A stretch of DNA of 64,000 nt, from assembly GCA_965658375.1 (NCBI GenBank), contig CBFHSD010000011.1:1-64000 (forward strand), read 5' to 3'. Made by a program: the position numbers and the translations under genes. The notes beneath the pieces were generated by a model. It did no database searches. It was not told the origin of the DNA and saw only the letters and a program-made list of their open reading frames with translations. This stretch comes from CBFHSD01 sp965658375. Lineage in GTDB: Bacteria; Bacteroidota; Bacteroidia; Flavobacteriales_G; Salibacteraceae. Below are positions 35,547-43,033 of this stretch, one piece after another; within the stretch, counting starts at the first letter, position 1; every line of letters begins with the position of its first letter.

Positions 35547-35591
35547 GATTATTGACGCAATAAAAACCCCAATGCGCAGGAGTTAACCATT
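35547..35591. repeat. Right copy of direct repeat flanking the proteorhodopsin cassette
   Basis: Matches 32404-32448 at 41 of 45 positions. Read in the frame of the RDD gene it still encodes IIDAIKTPMRRS and a stop, against IVDARKTPMRRS in the left copy, so it is a displaced RDD C-terminus. No RDD gene body lies next to it. Confidence 0.9.
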
Positions 35592-35600
35592 ACATTGGGG
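35561..35600 (-). terminator. Ferritin terminator built partly from the flanking repeat
   Basis: On the minus strand CCCCAATG (35600-35593), an 18-base loop and CATTGGGG (35574-35567) form an 8-bp stem followed by TTTTT. It starts 25 bases after the ferritin stop. The promoter-distal arm and T-run lie inside the right copy of the direct repeat; the other arm lies outside it. The left copy lacks the partner arm. Confidence 0.65.
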
Positions 35601-35624
35601 AAAAAAATTCTTTTATTCTATGCT

Positions 35625-36146
35625 TTAAACCACTGGTGCATCATTGGCACTTACCACCGTAATACCAGCTACATCTCTATCAAACATATACAAACCACTA
35701 CCTGGAGTATCTCCTAGTATTTTCAGTTTGTCTAAGATTGTTCTTGCCAGTGCTTCCTCTTCTATTTGTTCGCTTACATACCACTGCAAAAAGTTCTGTG
35801 TGGTATAATCTTGCTCTTCCAAAGTGGCTTTCACCAACTCATTAATCTTTTGAGTAATCTCAATTTCGTGATCCAATAAATCTTGGAAAACAGAAAGTAA
35901 ACGATCCCAGTTAGACGGAGGTGCATCCAATGGTGGAACTGCAGCTGTGCCGCCTCTCTCATTGATGAATTTTACCAATTTCAGCATGTGCGTGCGTTCT
36001 TCATCACTGTGTTTAAACATAAAACTCGCAACGCCTTCAAAGCCTTGTGTCTCTGCCCAAATGGCCATACTTAGGTACAATTGAGAAGAATACGCTTCGC
36101 TTAATACTTGCTTATTCAATTCAGATTCTATTCTAGGTGTAATCAT
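35625..36146 (-). CDS. Ferritin
   Basis: Iron-storage protein of 173 aa, four-helix bundle that assembles into a 24-mer and oxidises Fe(II). Ferroxidase ligands are visible: Glu17 (LSEAYSSQLYLSMAIWAE), Glu50 and His53 (SDEERTHMLKL), and the later Glu/Gln in ELVKATLEEQDYTTQNFLQW and SEQIEEEALAR. The fold and length fit prokaryotic FtnA rather than Dps or bacterioferritin (no haem Met at the expected place was checked). The gene is monocistronic, facing away from rnr, and its terminator abuts the proteorhodopsin cassette. Confidence 0.95.
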   Translation of the reverse strand: MITPRIESELNKQVLSEAYSSQLYLSMAIWAETQGFEGVASFMFKHSDEERTHMLKLVKFINERGGTAAVPPLDAPPSNWDRLLSVFQDLLDHEIEITQKINELVKATLEEQDYTTQNFLQWYVSEQIEEEALARTILDKLKILGDTPGSGLYMFDRDVAGITVVSANDAPVV

Positions 36147-36250
36147 AATCTTCTATTAACTTTAACATGCTTTACTTTGCTGCTACAAAAGTAGCAAATC
36201 ACCAATCCTTAGCTACCAATTAAACTCATTAATCATTTTAAAGTTTATTG

Positions 36251-38419
36251 ATGTCAAAAAGAAACAACAGCCGCGGTAAGCAAAAGGCTAAAAAGCTTAC
36301 AAGAAATAAATTGCGCAGGTACATTATGCAGGCCTACCGCGAGAATCCTAACAAACCACTCAATTACAAGCAAATCGCTGCTCAGCTAGACGCTGATGAT
36401 CCTCATAGCAAACAGCTCATCATAGAAACCTTGCACGCTTTGGCGGCAGAAGGAGTTCTTAAAACAGAAGGTCCAGGTAAATTTAAACTTGCCAAACAAG
36501 GTGGAGATTTAGAAGGCCGAGTAGACTTGACCTCGAGCGGTTCAGCATACGTTATTTCAGAAGATTCGAAAGAAGACATATATATCCCGCCTAAATTTGT
36601 TGGCCAAGCCTTACAAGGTGATATTGTAGAAGTGTTTTTACTTGCCAAACGCAGAGGCAAAGGGCTAGAAGGTCAAATTGTACGCATTGTAGATAGAGCT
36701 AAAACTGAGTTTGTGGGAACCCTCGAAATCAGCACACGCTTCGCCTTCTTAGTGCCAGATGATAGAAAGATGCACGTAGACATCTTTATTCCATTAGATG
36801 CACTCAATGGCGCCAAACACAATGAAAAAGCCATCGCTAAAATTACAGATTGGCCCAAAGATGCTAGTTCTCCCTTTGGTGAAATCACACAAGTTTTAGG
36901 AGAACGGGGCGACAATGAAGCCGAAATGAATTCCATTTTAGCGCAGTATGGTTTCCCCCTTCAGTTTCCTGAAGAAGTGGAACGCGCTGCCGATGAAATC
37001 AGTTTAGAAATTCCGCAATCAGAGATTGACAAACGGAGAGATTTTAGAGACATTACCACCTTTACCATTGATCCATTAGATGCCAAAGATTTTGATGATG
37101 CCCTATCTTTCAGAAAGCTTGAAAACGGCAATTACGAAATCGGTGTGCACATTGCGGATGTAACGCATTACGTAACAGAAGACTCTATTATTGATAAAGA
37201 GGCTGTTTCAAGAGCAACATCGGTCTACTTGGTAGATCGTGTAATTCCTATGCTTCCAGAAGTATTGAGTAACAAGGTATGTTCTCTTAGACCCAACGAA
37301 GACAAGTTGACCTTCTCTGCAGTATTTGAACTGGATGAAAACGCCAAAGTGTTGAACACATGGATTGGAAGAACCGCAATTCATTCTGATAAGCGATTCA
37401 CTTACGAAGAAGCCCAACAGGTGCTGGAAAGCGGCATGGGAGATTTTGTAGATGAATTGACTACTTTAAATCGTTTTGCAAAAAACATAAGAACCGCACG
37501 TATGCATGCAGGAGCCATTGCCTTTGATAAGGTAGAAGTGAAGTTTTTACTAGACGATGAGAAAAAGCCAGACTCGGTCTATTTTAAAGTGCAAAAGGAT
37601 GCCCACAAGCTCATTGAAGAGTTTATGCTTTTAGCAAACAGGAAAGTAGCTGAGCGCTGTGGAAAAGCCAAAAAAGAGCAGCAATCTAAAACCTTTGTGT
37701 ACCGTATTCATGATAGGCCAAATCCCGATAAGCTCAGAGATTTTGCGCTGTTTATTAAAAAATTCGGATACAATTTCAATATCTCAAGCACGGCAGATGT
37801 TTCGAATAACTTGAATAGCCTGTTGGATGAGGTGCACGGAAAGAATGAAGAAAACCTGATTTCTACCCTCGCTATCAGAACCATGGCCAAAGCCGTATAT
37901 AGCACAGAGAATATTGGCCATTACGGCTTATCATTCCCCTATTATACGCACTTTACTTCGCCCATTCGCAGGTATCCTGACGTAATGGTTCACCGCTTAA
38001 TTCAACGTTATCTAGACCAAAAACCAAGCGCTTCAGAAGATTACACAGAACACCTGTGCGACCATTCAAGCGAAAAAGAACGGCAGGCAGCAGAAGCTGA
38101 AAGAGAAAGCACCAAATATTTCCAGGTCTTGTTTATGAAAGACCAAGTAGGGATGCCTTTTGAGGGAACCATTTCTGGAGTAACCCAGTGGGGAATTTAC
38201 GTAGAAATCACTTCTAACAAATGTGAAGGGATGATACGTTTGAAAGAAATCTCTGGCGACTATTTCATGTTTGACGAGCCCAATCACCGCATTATAGGTC
38301 ACAATACCAAACGCACCTACCAATTAGGCGACCCTGTAAAGATTGCAGTGAAACATGCTGATTTGGTCAATAGAAGACTCGATTTTGAATTGGTAGATCA
38401 AGAAGAAGACGAAGATTGA
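36251..38419 (+). CDS. rnr: Ribonuclease R
   Basis: 3'-to-5' exoribonuclease that degrades structured RNA, 722 aa. An N-terminal winged-helix-like region (LRRYIMQAYRENPNKPLNYK) is followed by cold-shock OB domains, then the RNB catalytic core with TFTIDPLDAKDFDDALSFRK, whose clustered Asp residues bind magnesium, and YTHFTSPIRRYPDVMVHRLI. The C-terminal S1 domain begins GMPFEGTISGVTQWGIYVEI. Order and length are standard. An ATG at 36251 is preferred over the TTG one codon earlier. Confidence 0.96.
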   Translation: MSKRNNSRGKQKAKKLTRNKLRRYIMQAYRENPNKPLNYKQIAAQLDADDPHSKQLIIETLHALAAEGVLKTEGPGKFKLAKQGGDLEGRVDLTSSGSAYVISEDSKEDIYIPPKFVGQALQGDIVEVFLLAKRRGKGLEGQIVRIVDRAKTEFVGTLEISTRFAFLVPDDRKMHVDIFIPLDALNGAKHNEKAIAKITDWPKDASSPFGEITQVLGERGDNEAEMNSILAQYGFPLQFPEEVERAADEISLEIPQSEIDKRRDFRDITTFTIDPLDAKDFDDALSFRKLENGNYEIGVHIADVTHYVTEDSIIDKEAVSRATSVYLVDRVIPMLPEVLSNKVCSLRPNEDKLTFSAVFELDENAKVLNTWIGRTAIHSDKRFTYEEAQQVLESGMGDFVDELTTLNRFAKNIRTARMHAGAIAFDKVEVKFLLDDEKKPDSVYFKVQKDAHKLIEEFMLLANRKVAERCGKAKKEQQSKTFVYRIHDRPNPDKLRDFALFIKKFGYNFNISSTADVSNNLNSLLDEVHGKNEENLISTLAIRTMAKAVYSTENIGHYGLSFPYYTHFTSPIRRYPDVMVHRLIQRYLDQKPSASEDYTEHLCDHSSEKERQAAEAERESTKYFQVLFMKDQVGMPFEGTISGVTQWGIYVEITSNKCEGMIRLKEISGDYFMFDEPNHRIIGHNTKRTYQLGDPVKIAVKHADLVNRRLDFELVDQEEDED

Positions 38420-38874
38420 ATCGAATTTTGAATGAAGGTACGTAGCTCGTTTTCGCGCTGCGTACCAACTACAAAAGTCTTTCTATTTTTCAAGTATACT
38501 TTTAGGCCTTTGCTGCCAGAAACGTTGTAGACCGTTCCATGCTTGGTAAACATCCGAATGCCCCATCCACCCACAAAACCGTAGTCAATCACTTCCAATC
38601 TGGCAATATCAGTCATGGCAATATCTTTCTTTACAAAAGGGTAATAACGCATCTGTAGCTGCTTTTCATCCAGAGATAGCTGTAATTTCAGGATCATCAA
38701 CAAACTGGCTATCATAACAATTGCGCCAATTCCAATGAAGCTGGTCCAATGCAAAGTGTCACTAGCCTGAAATTCTTCCCAAAAGCCCCACATAACAAAC
38801 AAAACAACCATGCTCATCACAACCCAAATAAGGGGCGATCGGAATTGTTGTTCTTCTCTAAATCCAGGTTTCAT
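38398..38874 (-). CDS. Membrane protein with PH-like domain
   Basis: Protein of 158 aa. Two hydrophobic segments (SPLIWVVMSMVVLFVMWGFW and FIGIGAIVMIASLLMILKL) precede a beta-rich domain (LSLDEKQLQMRYYPFVKKDI; IARLEVIDYGFVGGWGIRMF) resembling bacterial PH domains, and a Ser-rich tail. No catalytic motif is seen. It overlaps the SdpI-like gene by 4 bases and the convergent rnr end by 22 bases, so it is third in an sdpR-sdpI-PH operon and may help with membrane-stress sensing or immunity. Confidence 0.75.
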   Translation of the reverse strand: MKPGFREEQQFRSPLIWVVMSMVVLFVMWGFWEEFQASDTLHWTSFIGIGAIVMIASLLMILKLQLSLDEKQLQMRYYPFVKKDIAMTDIARLEVIDYGFVGGWGIRMFTKHGTVYNVSGSKGLKVYLKNRKTFVVGTQRENELRTFIQNSIQSSSSS

Positions 38875-39518
38875 TTCTCTTCTTTTTTAAACATACGGTA
38901 TGAGTAAAGAACAGGCAATAGACCAATGACCACAGTAATTCCTAGCACAAGATAAAGGCCATTTTCCGGAGAAACCAACAAGGCCCCTACTGCCATGATT
39001 GCCCCACCAAAAAACCAAAATTTAGAGGCGTATTGATGGGTCTTTCTCCATACTTCTTCACTCTCTAAGGTCCATGGGGTTCGAATACCAATAAAATAAT
39101 TCGGCTTTACGGTTTGCATGTAATTACCCAAAACAGAAATAATCACTCCAACTAAAACAAATACCATAGATGGAGAAGCCAAACTTTGTTTGTGTGAGGA
39201 ATAGATGATGTATACCGCCAATAAGCTCATTAACATAGTCATCAAGTGTTTCAAGTTCTGAAACTTGCTAGAATTTACATCTACCTTCTTTTTAGGATCT
39301 ATTACAGGTGCAAAAAAGAGGATTGGGTAGACGAGTATCGGAAGAAAAAACGGCACCATCAAGAGTAGCATTTTACTGGAGTATCCATCAATCTCTCCAC
39401 GAGCATTCCAATGCGAAGGCACAATGTCTGGTAATTCATTCCATATCAGTGCTAAATAGGTGAAGGGCAGCAAGATAAATAATAGGCTAGGCCATTCTTT
39501 CTTCAATTCAAATTTCAT
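38871..39518 (-). CDS. SdpI/DUF1648 family membrane protein
   Basis: Protein of 215 aa with about six transmembrane segments. The DUF1648 head PDIVPSHWNARGEIDGYSSK and the SdpI-type loop NYFIGIRTPWTLESEEVWRK are both present. In Bacillus subtilis SdpI gives immunity to the SdpC killing peptide and binds the repressor SdpR at the membrane. No sdpC-like toxin gene is nearby, so here it may defend against peptides from other cells or sense envelope stress. It is coupled by 4-base overlaps to the ArsR-type repressor upstream and the PH-domain gene downstream. Confidence 0.85.
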   Translation of the reverse strand: MKFELKKEWPSLLFILLPFTYLALIWNELPDIVPSHWNARGEIDGYSSKMLLLMVPFFLPILVYPILFFAPVIDPKKKVDVNSSKFQNLKHLMTMLMSLLAVYIIYSSHKQSLASPSMVFVLVGVIISVLGNYMQTVKPNYFIGIRTPWTLESEEVWRKTHQYASKFWFFGGAIMAVGALLVSPENGLYLVLGITVVIGLLPVLYSYRMFKKEEK

Positions 39519-39772
39519 TGTTTCAAGTTTAGTATCCAGTTCATTAAATCTTCTAAAACGCTAGTGTTGAGGTTGTACTCTATAAATTGACCTTTCTTTT
39601 TCGCTTCAATAAGTTCTGCTTGTTTCAATAAGTCTAGATGGTGAGAAATACTGGGTTTTGAAATATTAAACTCCTCTGCAATTTCTCCGGCATTCATGTT
39701 CTTTTCCCTTAATAATTCAACAATCTTCCTTCGGGTAGGATCATTGAGGGCTTTAAAAACAGCATTTTGCAT
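39515..39772 (-). CDS. ArsR/SdpR-type repressor
   Basis: Winged-helix regulator of 85 aa: VFKALNDPTRRKIVELLREK, then the recognition helix in EFNISKPSISHHLDLLKQAE and a wing ending in GQFIEYNLNTSV. The Cys motif of metal-sensing ArsR proteins is absent; the short size and the SdpI neighbour fit SdpR, an autorepressor that SdpI sequesters at the membrane. A perfect palindrome 3 bases upstream of its ATG is a likely operator. Confidence 0.88.
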   Translation of the reverse strand: MQNAVFKALNDPTRRKIVELLREKNMNAGEIAEEFNISKPSISHHLDLLKQAELIEAKKKGQFIEYNLNTSVLEDLMNWILNLKQ

Positions 39773-39775
39773 TCA

Positions 39776-39799
39776 TTAGATATTTAGGCAAATATCTAA
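39776..39799. promoter_or_regulatory. Candidate SdpR operator
   Basis: TTAGATATTT-AGGC-AAATATCTAA, a perfect 10+10 bp palindrome immediately upstream of the repressor start. Position and symmetry fit an ArsR-type autoregulatory site. Binding here would also block the promoter of the divergent acyltransferase gene. Confidence 0.7.
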
Positions 39800-39894
39800 A
39801 TAATAGTAGAGAATAAAAAATTGAAGCAAAACATTACATTAGCAAAAGCCCTGATACTCCTAAAAAACGCATTTGCTTTCCCGGATTAAACCCA

Positions 39895-41016
39895 TTGCGT
39901 TTCATTGCATCAGCAATGGTTATTTTTCATCATTGCGAACAGTATATGTATTGGGCAGATCTGCCATCATCATGGGGAGAACAGAGCATTTTTTTCCATT
40001 TTATCGATGGTCTAGGGCACAGAGGCCTATCGCTCTTTTTTGTTTTGAGTGGCTTTTTGATTACCTACCTCCTATTGGCAGAAAAAGAGCGTACTGGCGA
40101 CATTAAAGTCAAGCAGTTTTATGGCAGACGTATGTTGCGTATTTGGCCCGTATACTTCTTGGTAACAGCTATTGCCTTTTTTGTGTTACCCAGCTTTGCA
40201 GAACACAACGAACACTCACAGGCCTTTTTCGAAAATTTCTGGCCAGCCTTGTTGCTCTACCTTTTTGTTTTGCCCAATTTTATTCGAGCTACCCCAGTGC
40301 ATGTAATGGGTGCCAATCAAGCTTGGTCTATTGGTGTTGAAGAGCAGTTTTACATCATTTGGCCATTTCTTGTGCGCAAGTTTGCCAAGAACCTCGCACG
40401 TTTTCTTGTAATATTTATTGTATTAAAATACGCCATTCAAATTGGAGCATATGCTAGTATAGAGCTTCTTCCTGGCAAACTTGGAATGGTAAGTGATAAA
40501 TTCTATGTGGTATGGAAATACTTACAAATTGAACAAATGGCAATGGGTGCCTTTGCTGCTTGGTTCTACTTCAAATACTCAAGAAAAGTATTGGATATTC
40601 TTTACGCACCCGTTACGCAGGTATTGGCTTATGGCCTTTTTGTATTTTCCTTTTTTGTTTCTTTTGACTTTGCGGGACATACCTTAGTGGAAGGCTTCAT
40701 GTTTGCAGTAATTATTCTTAATGTCTCAACAAACAAAAAGTCTCCCGTTAAAATGGCGAGCAAACGTTTTGATCTATTGGGGAACCTCTCTTACGGAATG
40801 TACATGTACCACACTATGGTAACCTTGCTTTTGATACAGGCATTTAAGCATTGGGGCCTTGAAGACAACATAACAACATTCAGCATATTATTGAACATAA
40901 GCACTCTGATTGTAACAATGGTTATTGCCTATTTAAGTTACACATACTTTGAGAGGTATTTCTTAAAACTCAAAAAGAAATTAATGGTGGTAAAGAGCAC
41001 GACAAGTACTGATTAG
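39895..41016 (+). CDS. Acyltransferase 3 family membrane protein (start uncertain)
   Basis: Integral membrane acyltransferase of at least 373 aa with about ten transmembrane helices (FLITYLLLAEKER; VYFLVTAIAFFVLP; VFSFFVSFDFAGH). The family active-site His is in AMVIFHHCEQYM, and the conserved block is HRGLSLFFVLSGFLITYLL. It decorates sugars or lipids with acyl groups, often on the cell surface. The only usual in-frame start is TTG at 39895, but the conserved FPGLNPLRFIAS begins 12 codons or so earlier in the same open frame. The frame is open back to TAA near 39814 with no ATG, GTG or TTG, so a rare ATT start near 39838 is possible. Confidence 0.8.
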   Translation: MRFIASAMVIFHHCEQYMYWADLPSSWGEQSIFFHFIDGLGHRGLSLFFVLSGFLITYLLLAEKERTGDIKVKQFYGRRMLRIWPVYFLVTAIAFFVLPSFAEHNEHSQAFFENFWPALLLYLFVLPNFIRATPVHVMGANQAWSIGVEEQFYIIWPFLVRKFAKNLARFLVIFIVLKYAIQIGAYASIELLPGKLGMVSDKFYVVWKYLQIEQMAMGAFAAWFYFKYSRKVLDILYAPVTQVLAYGLFVFSFFVSFDFAGHTLVEGFMFAVIILNVSTNKKSPVKMASKRFDLLGNLSYGMYMYHTMVTLLLIQAFKHWGLEDNITTFSILLNISTLIVTMVIAYLSYTYFERYFLKLKKKLMVVKSTTSTD

Positions 41017-42236
41017 CGCGCTTTGTACAACCAATAAGCAGGGTCAAGAGTTTGAACGTCTTTCCCTTTTCTCAATTCAAACTTGAGCTCGGTTACTCCG
41101 TTTTCTGTTCTTACTACGCCAATAGATTGTTTGGTTTTTACTTTGTCTCCTTTAGTAACAAACACTTCGCCCATGTTACTATATACAGTCATGTAATCTC
41201 CATGTCGAATAATCACTGCCTTACCCGCGCCTTGTATCAAGACTACACTACTCACTTCCCCGTCAAAAACAGAGCGAACAGGGCTTCCTGCATTGGTGCT
41301 GATGGTGATTCCGTTGTTTTGCACCTTGATAAGCTTTAAAACAGGGTGCGATTTTAAGCCATAGGTTTCTGTGATTACTCCTTTTTCTAATGGCCATGGA
41401 AGGGTTCCCTTATTTGAAGTAAATTCATTGGCAAGGGCTGCAGCCTCTGGAGTGATTTTCCATTCGGTTCCCACAGTGGCATCTGTATTTTTTGAAGCTA
41501 GCCTGATCTCATCTTCAATAGCTTTAGCAATAGCTCTTTCCAGTCTGTTTTGTTGATCTGCTTTTGCCTTGATTTCCTTCTTCAGTTCAGATTCTTTATC
41601 CTTCAAATCGGAATAGAGAACTTCAATCTGCTTCTTTTCACTGGTGATCTTAGATTTTTCTCCTTTTTGATCTGCAAGTAGGCCTTCAAACTCTTTCTTT
41701 TTGGCAGTGAGTTCAATTTGTTCTTCTTTCACGCGTTCTTCTACGCGTTTCATGTTCTCTACCTGTTGCGTTCTATAATCTGAATATTGCTGTAGATATC
41801 TGATTCTTTTGTAGGCCTGATTAAAGTCATCTGCTCCAAAAATGAACATGATCTTGTCATAATCATTTCTAGTTTTCCATGCATGGCGGACCATTGCCGC
41901 ATACTCCACTTTTATGCGCTCAAGATCTTTCTCAAAACTTTCCAATTGCGTTTGATTCGTTGCAATTTGTTCCGAAACCAATTTTAGCTCCTTATTCATG
42001 GTATAGATGAGCTCGTTTCGTTCATCCATCTTTTTATCTAAGAGCACAAGTTTGTTAAGAGATGCTTTCTTACTTTTAGCTGTTTCTTGGAGCAATTGGT
42101 TGGTATACTCAATGTCTTTCTTAAGCTTACTTTTTTGCTTCTCTAAGGTTTTTCTGTTGCTCTGACCAAAAGCAAAAACCGCGAGCAACACCAACATAAA
42201 AGTGGCTGCACCTTTAAAGAATTTTGATAGGCTCAT
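41013..42236 (-). CDS. EnvC-like murein hydrolase activator (degenerate M23 domain)
   Basis: Secreted protein of 407 aa. A signal peptide (LVLLAVFAFGQS) leads to a long coiled coil over about residues 22-265, then a LytM/peptidase M23 fold to the C-terminus. The zinc ligands of active M23 enzymes are replaced: the HxxxD position reads QNNGITIST and the HxH position reads TVYSNM. This matches EnvC-type activators, which do not cut murein but switch on amidases at the division site. It overlaps the downstream end of the lipoprotein gene by 23 bases. Confidence 0.88.
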   Translation of the reverse strand: MSLSKFFKGAATFMLVLLAVFAFGQSNRKTLEKQKSKLKKDIEYTNQLLQETAKSKKASLNKLVLLDKKMDERNELIYTMNKELKLVSEQIATNQTQLESFEKDLERIKVEYAAMVRHAWKTRNDYDKIMFIFGADDFNQAYKRIRYLQQYSDYRTQQVENMKRVEERVKEEQIELTAKKKEFEGLLADQKGEKSKITSEKKQIEVLYSDLKDKESELKKEIKAKADQQNRLERAIAKAIEDEIRLASKNTDATVGTEWKITPEAAALANEFTSNKGTLPWPLEKGVITETYGLKSHPVLKLIKVQNNGITISTNAGSPVRSVFDGEVSSVVLIQGAGKAVIIRHGDYMTVYSNMGEVFVTKGDKVKTKQSIGVVRTENGVTELKFELRKGKDVQTLDPAYWLYKAR

Positions 42237-43032
42237 ACTTGCTTGGTATTTTAAACGGAAAGTTCAATACTTCGTCTTCTACAGAAATTCGACTGTATTC
42301 ATTCTTCAATAGAAAAGGTTTTGGCCCTTCTGCTTCTATCCTTACTTCGGTGGCTATCTGAAAATCTCCTTGCTCTTCAAAATCTTCGTAATAGATATTT
42401 GCCGATTTCATGGTTTCTAAATCTAAAAAGTTGATTCGTTCTACTCGGTATGTTGCCGGGTTCACCCAATGGGTAAACGCGATACCAAAGCCTTCTTTAA
42501 TGGTTTTGTCTTTTTCAGTAACGCGCTTAAACTGGTTTTTATTCAATGAAGTGAGCACGAAATACTTTTCATCATTCAAGCGCTTGACCTTTTTCATTTC
42601 TTCAAAACCAACGCTATTTCCTAAAAAGATGGCTTGCATAATATCAAAATCAAGGTTTACGCCCATTTTGGTTGAAACCTCTTCAAAGGTTCCTGCATAG
42701 AACTCTTTTTTAGGTCTATTGAGTAAAAAAATAGAATCTGTTCTTGCTAAGACACGCATTACTTCATAACCGTAGGCGGTTACCGACATCCAAATAACAC
42801 TGTCCTTCTTTAATCGAATAGATGCTTTAAAAGAGTTGGATTCTTCGCCTGCTTTGTATGAACTATTCGACTTTAAAGAAAGGTAAGCTGGGGCAAACTC
42901 GTTCTTATAGACCTGCTCAATAATTTCGGCTGTTTTCTTATTATCCGGCACTACTTCATCAATGAGATGTCTGCTAGTTGAGCAAGACATCCACAAAATG
43001 GAGATCAATAGAATTGGCCAACCTCTCTTCAT
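42214..43032 (-). CDS. DUF4292 lipoprotein
   Basis: Protein of 272 aa beginning MKRGWPILLISILWMSCSTS with the lipobox Cys at residue 17. The start at 43032 follows the upstream stop by one base; the longer reading from 43185 lies inside the TPR gene. The body is beta-rich with repeated blocks (NSFKASIRLKKDSVIWMSVT; YFVLTSLNKNQFKRVTEKDK) and ends IPSKYEPIKIL, matching the DUF4292 family, which resembles LolA/LolB-type lipid or lipoprotein carriers. It lies in a group with the TPR and EnvC-like genes, as commonly seen in Bacteroidetes. Confidence 0.8.
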   Translation of the reverse strand: MKRGWPILLISILWMSCSTSRHLIDEVVPDNKKTAEIIEQVYKNEFAPAYLSLKSNSSYKAGEESNSFKASIRLKKDSVIWMSVTAYGYEVMRVLARTDSIFLLNRPKKEFYAGTFEEVSTKMGVNLDFDIMQAIFLGNSVGFEEMKKVKRLNDEKYFVLTSLNKNQFKRVTEKDKTIKEGFGIAFTHWVNPATYRVERINFLDLETMKSANIYYEDFEEQGDFQIATEVRIEAEGPKPFLLKNEYSRISVEDEVLNFPFKIPSKYEPIKIL

Positions 43033-43033
43033 G

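Noticed and set aside
38398..39772. A complete Sdp toxin-immunity locus
   Set aside because: Only the repressor and immunity-like genes are seen; no SdpC-like peptide or its processing genes nearby.
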